Assembly: GCF_008364765.1 (NCBI RefSeq)
Contig: NZ_VTUY01000020.1
Span: 1 to 42,231 of the forward strand
Reading direction: 5' to 3'
Length of the DNA stretch: 42,231 bases
Source of the DNA: Bacillus sp. CH30_1T
GTDB lineage: Bacteria; Bacillota; Bacilli; Bacillales; Bacillaceae_B
Part shown: piece by piece, positions 33,789 through 42,006 of the stretch
How positions within the stretch are numbered: position 1 is the first letter of the stretch
How the letters are laid out: each line of letters begins with the position of its first letter
Position numbers and translations under genes: made by a program
The notes under the pieces: model-generated
What the model saw: the letters and a program-made list of their open reading frames with translations, nothing else
Told to the model about the DNA's origin: nothing
Databases searched by the model: none

Positions 33789-34700
33789 ATGTCTAGTCGA
33801 ATGATGACTAACGCTCAAGAAGCAGATTTGACAACCTCAACTGCTTGGAAGGATTTTTTAGCACTAATCAAAATTGGTATCGTTAATTCAAACTTAATTA
33901 CAACCTTTACAGGTATGTGGTTAGCTTTTTACTTTACTAATACACACTTTCTAAATTCTCTTGATACGATGTTCCTGACGTTGATAGGTTCTTCCCTTAT
34001 TATCGCGGGTTCCTGCTCCATAAATAATGTGTATGATCGAGACATCGATCCTCTTATGGAACGTACGAAGGGACGTCCTACCGTAACTGGTAAGATCAAT
34101 GCACCTAAAGCTTTGTCTTTGGGATTAATTATGATTGTAGTGGGAATCATAATGTTATTTATGACTACCGTCACTGCAGGTGTGATAGGAATCATTGGGG
34201 TATTTAGTTACGTTGTATTATATACAATGTGGTCTAAGAGGAAATACGTGAGCAACACAATTGTAGGGAGTATTTCAGGTGCAGTCCCGCCACTAATCGG
34301 TTGGTCAGCTGTAGATGCAAATCTGGATATCATCGCATGGGTTCTGTTCCTAATGATGTTTATCTGGCAGCCGCCTCATTTCTACGCTTTAGCGATGAAG
34401 AGAGTGGAAGAATACAGGGCAGCGAATATACCGATGCTTCCCGTAGTAAAGGGATTTGCTACAACGAAGCATCATATCGTTGCATGGGTTGCAGCTTTAC
34501 TGCCGCTGCCATTCTTCTTGATGGATTTAGGAATGTTCTTCTTTATCCTTGCAACTGCCTTTAATATTGGCTGGCTTGCACTGGGACTCGCAGGTTACAA
34601 AATGAAAGATGATATTAAGTGGTCAAAACTTATGTTTGTCTATTCACTAAATTATTTAACTATCTTGTTCGTAGCGATGGTTATCGTTACCGTACTATAA
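33789..34700 (+). CDS. ctaB: Protoheme IX farnesyltransferase (heme O synthase)
   Basis: An UbiA-family membrane prenyltransferase that adds farnesyl to heme B, making heme O for CtaA. The 303-residue protein has about nine transmembrane helices and the Asp-rich motif NNVYDRDIDPLMERT (N79-T93; D83, D85, D87) with KGRP after it. The ATG at 33789 is chosen because GAGGAGGAAG is just upstream; the longer frame from 33705 lacks a ribosome binding site. First gene of ctaBCDEF. Confidence 0.94.
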   Translation: MSSRMMTNAQEADLTTSTAWKDFLALIKIGIVNSNLITTFTGMWLAFYFTNTHFLNSLDTMFLTLIGSSLIIAGSCSINNVYDRDIDPLMERTKGRPTVTGKINAPKALSLGLIMIVVGIIMLFMTTVTAGVIGIIGVFSYVVLYTMWSKRKYVSNTIVGSISGAVPPLIGWSAVDANLDIIAWVLFLMMFIWQPPHFYALAMKRVEEYRAANIPMLPVVKGFATTKHHIVAWVAALLPLPFFLMDLGMFFFILATAFNIGWLALGLAGYKMKDDIKWSKLMFVYSLNYLTILFVAMVIVTVL

Positions 34701-34803
34701 GATTAGTGGGAATTCTTTCTGATAAGAAATCCAAATAGATATTTTTTATGAGTCCTTGTTTTATTCAAAAGTATATTACATGAAAGAGGGGTTTGATTAA
34801 GCT

Positions 34804-35880
34804 ATGAAAGCAAGGCTATCTAAGTGGCGCTTATTCTCAATTGTAGCAATGTTAGCGCTAGTTCTTTCTGGTTGTGGAGAGCCATTTCTCTCCACATTAC
34901 AGCCAGCTGGTGAAGTAGCACAGTCACAATATGATTTAATGATACTGTCTACATTAATAATGGTATTAGTAATCATTGTAGTAGTCATCGTCTATATGGT
35001 AGCGATTATTCGTTTCCGTAGAAAAAAGGGAGATACTACTATCCCGAAACAAGTTGAAGGAAGTCACACTCTTGAAATCGTGTGGACAGTAATTCCAATA
35101 ATCCTTCTTCTTATCCTGGCTGTTCCGACCGTAACGTCTACTTTCGAATTAGCTGATACAAAGGCTATGGATAAAAAAGACGCAGATGGTAATCGCGAAG
35201 CTTTAGTTATAAACGTTCGCGCTAATCTTTACTGGTGGGAATTTGAGTATGAGGATGAAAAAATCATCACTTCACAGGATTTAGTGGTACCAACCGATCA
35301 AAGGGTTTACTTCAATGTTACAGCTTCTGACGTTAAGCACTCTTTCTGGATTCCAGCTGCTGGAGGAAAGATTGATACAAACGTCGATAACGTAAACACA
35401 TTCTTCCTTGAATTTGATGGAGAAAAGTCTAAAGAAGCAGGCGGATTATTCTACGGAAAATGTGCTGAGCTATGTGGACCTTCCCATGCTTTAATGGACT
35501 TTAAAGTAAAAGCGCTTCCTAAGGACGAGTTTACGGCATGGGTAGAAGATATGAAAAATGCAGGAGAACCTAAACCATCTTCTGATATAGCACAACAAGG
35601 ACAAGAAATCTTCAACCAAAAATGCTTAAGCTGTCACGCAGTATCCCCTCAGGATGGACGTCCGGAATCAGCTCGTCTTGCTCCTAATTTAGCAAACTTT
35701 GGTGAGCGTACTCGGATCGCAGGTATTCTGGATCACAATGAAGAAGAGCTGAAAAATTGGCTGGTAGACCCTGAGCAGTATAAGCCAGGTAACAAAATGA
35801 CAGGTACATATGGTAACCTGCAGGAAGACGAACTTGATGCCCTTGCAGAATATCTGATGGGATTAAAAGTTCAAGATTAA
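34804..35880 (+). CDS. ctaC: Cytochrome caa3 oxidase subunit II with cytochrome c domain
   Basis: A 358-residue lipoprotein subunit that takes electrons from cytochrome c. Lipobox LSGC gives Cys24. Two transmembrane helices (about 43-68 and 92-112) are followed by a CuA cupredoxin domain with H179 and CAELCGPSHALM (C220, C224, H228, M231). A fused cytochrome c domain has CLSCH (274-278) and likely axial M332 in GNKMTG. This fusion defines the caa3 class. Shine-Dalgarno AAGAGGGG is about 10 bases upstream. ctaD starts 29 bases after. Confidence 0.96.
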   Translation: MKARLSKWRLFSIVAMLALVLSGCGEPFLSTLQPAGEVAQSQYDLMILSTLIMVLVIIVVVIVYMVAIIRFRRKKGDTTIPKQVEGSHTLEIVWTVIPIILLLILAVPTVTSTFELADTKAMDKKDADGNREALVINVRANLYWWEFEYEDEKIITSQDLVVPTDQRVYFNVTASDVKHSFWIPAAGGKIDTNVDNVNTFFLEFDGEKSKEAGGLFYGKCAELCGPSHALMDFKVKALPKDEFTAWVEDMKNAGEPKPSSDIAQQGQEIFNQKCLSCHAVSPQDGRPESARLAPNLANFGERTRIAGILDHNEEELKNWLVDPEQYKPGNKMTGTYGNLQEDELDALAEYLMGLKVQD

Positions 35881-35909
35881 TTGGGGATTAGTTAAAGGGA
35901 GGTTTAATC

Positions 35910-37781
35910 GTGAGTAGCTATGCACAGAAAAAAGGCTTCGGCGCGACTGTTTGGGACTATTTAACAACAGTAGACCATAAAAAGATCGCCATCCTTTACC
36001 TTATGGCTGGAGGATTCTTCTTCTTAGTCGGTGGATTAGAAGCTCTTATCATTCGTATACAGCTTGCTGTTCCTAACAATGACTTTGTTAGTGCCGGCTT
36101 ATACAACGAAGTTTTAACAATGCACGGTACAACGATGATTTTCTTAGCGGCCATGCCGTTAATATTCGCATTCATGAATGCGGTTGTACCTTTACAAATC
36201 GGTGCTCGTGACGTTGCATTTCCTTTCCTGAATTCATTAGGTTTTTGGTTATTCTTCGCAGGTGGAGTTTTCCTTAACCTTTCATGGTTCTTAGGTGGAG
36301 CACCAGATGCCGGGTGGACTTCATATGCTTCACTCTCAATGGCATCTAAAGGACATGGAATTGATTTCTATGTACTGGGGTTACAGATTTCAGGTGCAGG
36401 TACATTAATAGGTGGGATCAACTTCCTTGTAACCATCATTAATATGCGTGCTCCAGGTATGACATACATGCGTATGCCGCTATTTACCTGGACAGTATTT
36501 GTTACCTCGGCACTTATTTTATTCGCTTTCCCTGCTTTAACGGTAGGATTATTCTTAATGTTATTTGATCGTATGTTCGGATCGAATTTCTTTGATGTAG
36601 CGAATGGCGGTAACACCATTATTTGGGAGCATTTCTTCTGGATTTTTGGTCACCCTGAGGTATACATCCTTGTATTACCTGCTTTCGGAATTTTCTCTGA
36701 GATCATTCCGCACTTCTCTAGAAAACGTTTATTCGGTTACTCATCCATGGTATTTGCGACCGTACTTATCGGTTTCTTAGGATTCATGGTTTGGGCTCAC
36801 CATATGTTTACAGTAGGTCTTGGACCAATCGCCAATGCCATCTTCGCCGTTGCGACAATGGCCATTGCTGTTCCAACAGGTATCAAAATCTTTAACTGGC
36901 TCCTTACGATGTGGGGAGGAAGTCTCAGCTTCACTACTCCAATGCTCTACGCAGTAGCGTTTATCCCTACTTTCGTAGCAGGTGGAGTAACCGGAATCAT
37001 GAATGCAGCTGCAACAGCTGACTATCAGTTCCATGATACGTATTTCGTTGTTGCCCATTTCCACTACGTTATCGTTGGTGGGGTAGTATTTGCCTTATTG
37101 GCAGGTACTCACTATTACTGGCCAAAAATGTTCGGTACAATGTTAAACGATTTCTTAGGGAAAATCGCTTTCTGGTTATTCTTTATAGGATTCCACTTAA
37201 CATTCTTTATTCAGCATTTCCTTGGTTTAATGGGTATGCCTCGTCGAATTTGGAAGTTCTTGCCTGGTCAAGGGTTAGAAACTGGAAACTTGATCTCTTC
37301 TATTGGAGCAGGCTTCATGGGAGTCGCGGTTATTGTACTTCTTGTTAACGTCATCATCACTCAAGTTAAAGGGGTTAAAGTTTCTAATGACCCATGGGGA
37401 GACGGACGTACCATTGAATGGGCGATTCCATCACCACCACCATTCTATAACTTTAAGCAAACTCCGCTTATCCGTGGTTTAGATGCTTATTGGTTAGAAA
37501 AAATGGAAGGTAAAAAAGATCTAACACCGGCAGAACCTATCGGAGATATCCATATGCCGAATAACTCGATTTTACCGGTAATCATTTCACTCGGTTTATT
37601 CATAGCAGCATTTGGTGCTATGTATCATCCGGATGGTGATAAAGCATGGGCAATCCCTGTTCTGGTAATTGGAATGCTTATCACATTAGGTGCAATGTTC
37701 TTCCGCTCTGTAATTGATGATCATGGATATCATGTTCATAAAGAAGATTTAATGGATGATGATAAAGGGGGTAAGGCATAA
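35910..37781 (+). CDS. ctaD: Cytochrome caa3 oxidase subunit I
   Basis: The catalytic heme-copper subunit reducing oxygen and pumping protons. The 623-residue membrane protein has the low-spin heme His72 in MHGTTM, the CuB site GHPEVY with the His-Tyr cross-link pair, and the HDTYFVVAHFHYV block giving CuB and heme histidines. At 623 residues it is nearly the B. subtilis length. Shine-Dalgarno AAAGGGAGG. Its stop overlaps the ctaE start by one base (TAATG), implying translational coupling. Confidence 0.97.
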   Translation: MSSYAQKKGFGATVWDYLTTVDHKKIAILYLMAGGFFFLVGGLEALIIRIQLAVPNNDFVSAGLYNEVLTMHGTTMIFLAAMPLIFAFMNAVVPLQIGARDVAFPFLNSLGFWLFFAGGVFLNLSWFLGGAPDAGWTSYASLSMASKGHGIDFYVLGLQISGAGTLIGGINFLVTIINMRAPGMTYMRMPLFTWTVFVTSALILFAFPALTVGLFLMLFDRMFGSNFFDVANGGNTIIWEHFFWIFGHPEVYILVLPAFGIFSEIIPHFSRKRLFGYSSMVFATVLIGFLGFMVWAHHMFTVGLGPIANAIFAVATMAIAVPTGIKIFNWLLTMWGGSLSFTTPMLYAVAFIPTFVAGGVTGIMNAAATADYQFHDTYFVVAHFHYVIVGGVVFALLAGTHYYWPKMFGTMLNDFLGKIAFWLFFIGFHLTFFIQHFLGLMGMPRRIWKFLPGQGLETGNLISSIGAGFMGVAVIVLLVNVIITQVKGVKVSNDPWGDGRTIEWAIPSPPPFYNFKQTPLIRGLDAYWLEKMEGKKDLTPAEPIGDIHMPNNSILPVIISLGLFIAAFGAMYHPDGDKAWAIPVLVIGMLITLGAMFFRSVIDDHGYHVHKEDLMDDDKGGKA

Positions 37782-38410
37782 TGCATGCTGAAGAAAAATT
37801 CACGCCAAAGACCTGGCCCGCCTCCCCTGAAAAGGCAACTCTTGAGGGGAAAAACAAGTTTATGGGCTTTTGGTTTTTCCTTGGTGGAGAAACGGTTCTT
37901 TTCGGATCTCTTTTCGCAACATATTTAGCTCTTAAAGACAAAGTTCCTAGTGACAGTCATGCACTTGCTGCTGACATCTTTGATTTACCACTTGCATTTA
38001 TTGCAACTATGTTACTTCTAACAAGTTCTCTTACAAGTGTTTATGCAATGTACCATATGAAGAACTATAACTTCCAACGCATGCAGGCATGGTTATTAGT
38101 CACAGTCCTTCTAGGTGCAGCTTTCCTTGGATTAGAGATTTATGAGTTTAATCATTACGTACACGAATACGGGCATACTTTTACTAGTAGTGCATTTGGT
38201 TCAGCCTTCTACACACTAGTTGGATTCCACGGAGGACACGTAGCTTTCGGTCTTCTATGGATTGTAAGCTTAATGCTTCGTAACGCTAAACGTGGCTTAA
38301 ACCTTTACAATGCTCCAAAGTTCTATTTAGCTTCTCTATACTGGCACTTTATCGACGTTGTATGGGTATTTATCTTTACAGTAGTATACTTAATGGGAAT
38401 GGTGGGATAA
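37781..38410 (+). CDS. ctaE: Cytochrome caa3 oxidase subunit III
   Basis: A 209-residue subunit with five transmembrane helices, of the heme-copper oxidase subunit III family (WFFLGGETVLFGSLFATY; FHGGHVAFGL; YWHFIDVVWVFIF at the C-terminus). It binds subunit I and stabilises oxygen and proton delivery. The ATG shares its first base with the ctaD stop; the ribosome binding site AAAGGGGG lies within the ctaD 3' end. Confidence 0.96.
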   Translation: MHAEEKFTPKTWPASPEKATLEGKNKFMGFWFFLGGETVLFGSLFATYLALKDKVPSDSHALAADIFDLPLAFIATMLLLTSSLTSVYAMYHMKNYNFQRMQAWLLVTVLLGAAFLGLEIYEFNHYVHEYGHTFTSSAFGSAFYTLVGFHGGHVAFGLLWIVSLMLRNAKRGLNLYNAPKFYLASLYWHFIDVVWVFIFTVVYLMGMVG

Positions 38411-38414
38411 ACTG

Positions 38415-38747
38415 ATGGCGAATCAACAATCAAATTCAGGTAACCCAAGTGTAGATTACGAATATCGCCGTAAGAAAAATGCAGAAGACATGAGAATGCA
38501 GGTTACATCCTTCATGTTAATGATTTTCTTAACATTGGTGGCGTTCATTGCAGTAGCAGGAGATTTTGATAAGTACTTTATTGTACCTTTCATCCTCTTA
38601 CTTGCAGTTGTTCAACTAATTTTTCAACTTTATTACTTCATGCATATGAGTCATAAAGGTCATGAAGCTCCTGCATTATTCCTGTACTCTGGTGCACTTG
38701 TTGCATTTATCACAGTTTTAGCATTTGTAACGATTGTATGGATCTAA
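38415..38747 (+). CDS. ctaF: Cytochrome caa3 oxidase subunit IV
   Basis: A 110-residue subunit with three transmembrane helices and a hydrophilic N-terminus; the FYFMHMSHKGH-like motif (YYFMHMSHKG here) is typical of the prokaryotic subunit IV family. It starts four bases after the ctaE stop and is followed by a strong terminator, so it ends ctaBCDEF. Confidence 0.94.
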   Translation: MANQQSNSGNPSVDYEYRRKKNAEDMRMQVTSFMLMIFLTLVAFIAVAGDFDKYFIVPFILLLAVVQLIFQLYYFMHMSHKGHEAPALFLYSGALVAFITVLAFVTIVWI

Positions 38748-38750
38748 AGA

Positions 38751-38780
38751 AAAAGTCAGCCGGATGGCTGGCTTTTTTTT
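38751..38780 (+). terminator. cta operon terminator
   Basis: AAGTCAGCC pairs with GGCTGGCTT (one G-T pair), then eight T. Confidence 0.88.
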
Positions 38781-38840
38781 GTAGAGTTTGGGTTTTCCCA
38801 ATGTGCTTGTCGTAGCTACCCAGTCGGCTCCGCTTTTCAT

Positions 38841-38961
38841 TGTCCAGCTCCAGCGGCTAGGCCCTCGAGGTCATAAGCCAATTCTGCCAAAAAGGCAAAA
38901 ACGCCTTTCCGGTATGTTCGTCTTATGCTTGTCGCCTCTGTGCAAAGCCCCTCCGCTTTTC
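38841..38961. repeat. Bacillaceae intergenic repeat (CTCCAGCG / CTCGAGGTCATAAGC type)
   Basis: It contains the phrases TGTCCAGCTCCAGCGGCTAG, CCCTCGAGGTCATAAGCC and CGTCTTATGCTTGTCG, plus a central AAAGGC/GCCTTT hairpin and TAAGC/GCTTA-type pairing between halves. I recognise it as a common non-coding repeat in Bacillus-group genomes. It separates the ctaF terminator from ctaG. A fragment may be at 2341-2363. Confidence 0.75.
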
Positions 38962-39055
38962 TAATTGTCAAGAACTTGTCATTACCTTCCGTTGAAGTGG
39001 GGGAGGGTTGTCAGTATAATGGGTGTAGGTGTTAAATGTGAAATGAGGTGAGCAA

Positions 39056-39961
39056 ATGCCTTTGGGTATTTTTGGTTTTATGGCTTTATGGAGCCCATTC
39101 TTTATTTTGGCTTTAGTATTTATTACGGTCGTGTATTTCTTGGTCACTGTCAAATGGAGAGACAGTTTTAAAGAAAGTGAAAAATTGACCAGCAAAGAAG
39201 CCACTTATTTTATTCTAGCAATGATTCTACTATATGGAATTAAGGGTTCGCCGGTAGAAATTATGAGCACAATTTTATTTTCTGCTCACATGGCACAAAT
39301 GGCGTTACTATATTTAGTGGTCACTCCACTGCTTGTAATGGGAATTCCTAAATGGGTCTGGAAAGCTACAGTTGAGTTACCGGTGGTTAAGCAAGTTTTT
39401 AAGTTTATGACAAAACCATTGATCTCTTTACTGTCTTTCAATATCATCTTTTCGATTTATCATATCCCATTAGTATTTGATAATGTCAGAACTGATGCCA
39501 CTCTTCACGGTTTGGCAACCGTTATTCTATTCTTATTATCTTTATTTATGTGGTGGCCTTTACTAAATCCAGTGGATGACGATATTGACTTAAGCGGCCT
39601 CAAGCGTATTGGGTATATTCTTGGGAGTGCAGTCTTATTGACTCCGGCATGCGGTTTGATCATTTTTGCGCAGAATCCTTTATATGCCCCTTATTATGAT
39701 CCACAGGAGTTTCTTAAAGCGTTGGCACTATGTGTACCTGTGAATACTCTGGAAGGGTTGACGTTGACTGGGCCGGAGTTATTTACCGATATGTCTACAC
39801 AAAATGATCAACAGCTTGGCGGAGTGATCATGAAAATTGTTCAGGAGATTGTATTTGGAGTTATGCTGTTCAACCTGTTTTTTCAATGGTATCGCAAAGA
39901 TCAGGAGAAACAAGAAAAGCTATCCTATGATCCTGTTGATCCTAAATTGACAGAACAGTAA
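39056..39961 (+). CDS. ctaG: Cytochrome c oxidase assembly factor CtaG (caa3 type)
   Basis: A 301-residue membrane protein with about seven hydrophobic helices, of the caa3_CtaG family (not the Cox11 type). In B. subtilis CtaG is needed for active caa3 oxidase, probably for CuB assembly. Matching features are SAHMAQMALLYLVVTPLLVMGIP and the NPVDDD loop. B. subtilis CtaG has 297 residues. Shine-Dalgarno GAGGTGAG. It is separated from ctaF by a terminator and a repeat, so it likely has its own transcript. Confidence 0.93.
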   Translation: MPLGIFGFMALWSPFFILALVFITVVYFLVTVKWRDSFKESEKLTSKEATYFILAMILLYGIKGSPVEIMSTILFSAHMAQMALLYLVVTPLLVMGIPKWVWKATVELPVVKQVFKFMTKPLISLLSFNIIFSIYHIPLVFDNVRTDATLHGLATVILFLLSLFMWWPLLNPVDDDIDLSGLKRIGYILGSAVLLTPACGLIIFAQNPLYAPYYDPQEFLKALALCVPVNTLEGLTLTGPELFTDMSTQNDQQLGGVIMKIVQEIVFGVMLFNLFFQWYRKDQEKQEKLSYDPVDPKLTEQ

Positions 39962-40033
39962 CGTATGAAGGGATGATGAACGTCATTCCTCTAAATACAT
40001 AGCATATTATCTTTAGAAAAGAGAGGAACAGAG

Positions 40034-40495
40034 ATGGGTTTACCTATTTTACCTACCATTAGTACCACATTTATCGTGTTAAGTGCTGTCACAGTTGCGA
40101 TTGGCTGGTGGCAGATTAAACAGAGAAGGATTGAGCAGCATCAGAAAACCATGACACTTGCAGGTATTTTTGCGCTTATCTTTTTCATCATTTATATGAG
40201 CAGAACGATTTTTGTTGGAAACACGTCATTTGGCGGTCCCGATAGCATTAAGATTTATTATACGATTTTCCTTGTTTTCCATATAACATTGGCCACAACC
40301 GGGGCAGTATTTGGTCTGATGAGCTTGTGGACCGGCTATAAAGACCGTTTAGCAAGACACCGTAAGCTGGGACCGATTACGAGTTTTATCTGGTTCTTTA
40401 CTGCTATTACAGGAGTCGCTGTGTATCTGCTCCTTTATGTATTCTATAAAGGCGGAGAAACAACTTCCGTCATTCGGGCAATACTCGGATATTAA
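40034..40495 (+). CDS. DUF420 membrane protein (YozB-like)
   Basis: A 153-residue protein with four transmembrane segments (about 8-26, 41-59, 76-98 and 117-140). Histidine-containing motifs QRRIEQHQKTM, FHITLATTGAVFG and RHRKLGPIT mark the DUF420 family, often found near heme-copper oxidase genes. A role in oxidase assembly or heme handling is plausible but unproven. It follows ctaG by 72 bases with AGAGAGGAAC as ribosome binding site, and ends with a strong terminator. Confidence 0.85.
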   Translation: MGLPILPTISTTFIVLSAVTVAIGWWQIKQRRIEQHQKTMTLAGIFALIFFIIYMSRTIFVGNTSFGGPDSIKIYYTIFLVFHITLATTGAVFGLMSLWTGYKDRLARHRKLGPITSFIWFFTAITGVAVYLLLYVFYKGGETTSVIRAILGY

Positions 40496-40499
40496 AGAC

Positions 40500-40538
40500 A
40501 AACCTATTATGTGATGAATCACATAATAGGTTTTTTTC
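40500..40538 (+). terminator. Terminator after the DUF420 gene
   Basis: AAACCTATTATGTG pairs with CACATAATAGGT around a 6-base loop, then seven T. Confidence 0.9.
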
Positions 40539-40593
40539 TTTTGATTAGGCTCTTTTCTAAAGGCTTGTGGCTATCTTAGAGAAGAAAGTAGTA

Positions 40594-40650
40594 GTTGATT
40601 TCCGGAAGCTGAGGAGGCTCGGCCGAACGTCCGCGGAAAGCGAAGCAGTT
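40594..40650. repeat. Truncated copy of the Bacillaceae CCGCGGAAAGCG repeat
   Basis: GAGGAGGCTC then CCGCGGAAAGCGAAG parallels GAGGAGGCTCACGG and CCGCGGAAAGCGTAG in the cluster at 13035-13354; the other half of the hairpin is missing. It lies upstream of the Eis-like gene. An 82-codon frame running through it is not considered a gene. Confidence 0.6.
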
Positions 40651-40783
40651 CCCCTCACCATCAAGCACATACTAATAGACAGAGCTCAAGCAGACCTGTT
40701 GTTAAAAATAACAATCTTTGCGAGAACTAAAGGGAATGGCAAATGCCCCGTCGAATGTAGGATAGTAGAAGGGAGCAGATATA

Positions 40784-41926
40784 ATGATTACAAAATTAAA
40801 CCATGGCCAGTTTGAAGAATCCTTACAATTATCAGAATATGCTTTTCAATATGTAGTACCAAGTGAAGACAGAGAGAGACGCCTTCAACAGACTAAAGAT
40901 CATACTGTGTATGGAATATATGAAGAAGAGAACTTAGCTGCGAAGCTTCATTTGATCCCGCTCCAAGTACAACTGGGTAAACACGTGTATCCGATGGGAG
41001 GTATTGCCGGAGTCGCCACCTATCCGGAGTTCAGAAGAAGAGGGTATGTGCGTCAATTAATGGATCATTCATTACAGAAGATGAAGGAAGATGGCACAGT
41101 CCTATCCATGCTTCATCCATTTTCTATTGATTTTTATCGGAAATTTGGATGGGAAGTATTTGCATCTTTCCACAAGGTACAGCTTGAGAAGAAGGATCTT
41201 GTACCATTAAAGCCTTACAATGGACTAATCAGGAGATTTAAGAAGGATACATATCCTAATGAATTGGAATCGATTTATGATCGCTATGCGGAGCAGCATA
41301 ATGGGATGCTGGTACGTTCAAAAAAATGGTGGAGGGAAAGGAGCATCACCGATCTGTGGATTGCGATATATTATAACGATACAGGGGAAGCAACCGGCTA
41401 CCTTACTTATGGAGTGAAAAAGGAAAAGATGAAGGTTGAAGAGTTTGTTCCACTTACAAGTGATGCAAGAATTGGTTTATGGAACTTCATTTGTCAGCAT
41501 GACTCAATGGTGAATGAAGCTGAACTTATATTGAACCCCTTTGAAGTGTTACCCTATATGTTGAAGGACCCAAGAATTAAAGTGGAGAAGCACCAATATT
41601 TCATGGCAAGAATCGTCGATGTTGAAAACTTCTTGAAGAGATATGTAAAAGAGATCGATTTTCCGCATCAACTTGAATTCTCCATTTCGGATTCGACAGC
41701 GGCTTGGAATAACAACACTTTTGTTCTTAATAAAAATGAAGTTGTTTGTGAAAAGATTGAGGCATCGATTTCACTGGACATCAAAGATTTCACAGCATTA
41801 ATCTTTGGAGTGCATACCCCAGAGGAATTACTCCAAATGGGAAAACTTCAGGCTGGGGAGGAGGACTTCCATAAGTTCCAATCCTTGTCCCAGGGGAATC
41901 ATCCATTCTTTTACGATTTCTTTTAA
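40784..41926 (+). CDS. GNAT N-acetyltransferase, Eis family
   Basis: A 380-residue acetyltransferase. The N-terminal GNAT domain has the acetyl-CoA motif YPEFRRRGYVRQLM (80-93) and a tyrosine in FYRKFGWE (Y118) placed like the catalytic Tyr of mycobacterial Eis. A second GNAT-like domain and a C-terminal SCP2-like domain (from about 280) follow, and the chain ends in FYDFF, whose terminal carboxylate may act as in Eis. Family members acetylate aminoglycosides or protein lysines; the substrate here is unknown. Shine-Dalgarno AAGGGAG is 9 bases before the ATG. Confidence 0.87.
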   Translation: MITKLNHGQFEESLQLSEYAFQYVVPSEDRERRLQQTKDHTVYGIYEEENLAAKLHLIPLQVQLGKHVYPMGGIAGVATYPEFRRRGYVRQLMDHSLQKMKEDGTVLSMLHPFSIDFYRKFGWEVFASFHKVQLEKKDLVPLKPYNGLIRRFKKDTYPNELESIYDRYAEQHNGMLVRSKKWWRERSITDLWIAIYYNDTGEATGYLTYGVKKEKMKVEEFVPLTSDARIGLWNFICQHDSMVNEAELILNPFEVLPYMLKDPRIKVEKHQYFMARIVDVENFLKRYVKEIDFPHQLEFSISDSTAAWNNNTFVLNKNEVVCEKIEASISLDIKDFTALIFGVHTPEELLQMGKLQAGEEDFHKFQSLSQGNHPFFYDFF

Positions 41927-41940
41927 GGGAAAATAAAGTC

Positions 41941-41957
41941 AAAAAGACCAATTCGGT
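41941..41957 (+). terminator. Possible cut terminator after the Eis-like gene
   Basis: AAAAAGACC, a 5-base loop AATTC, then GGT before IS sequence begins. The expected return arm GGTCTTTTT is missing beyond its first three bases. The evidence is thin (3 bp left). Confidence 0.35.
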
Positions 41958-41961
41958 ATCG

Positions 41962-42000
41962 ACCCCCAAAAGTTAGAGTAGACAACTAACTTTTGGGGGT
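41962..42000 (+). promoter_or_regulatory. IS-end hairpin (right copy)
   Basis: ACCCCCAAAAGTTAG (41962-41976) pairs fully with 41986-42000; GTTTTT follows, then the orfA ATG. The GGGGGT part of the second arm is the only Shine-Dalgarno candidate for orfA. Confidence 0.6.
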
Positions 42001-42006
42001 GTTTTT

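Noticed and set aside
40567..40815. An 82-codon plus-strand frame before the Eis-like gene
   Set aside because: It crosses a truncated repeat, overlaps the start of the real gene and shows no recognisable protein features.
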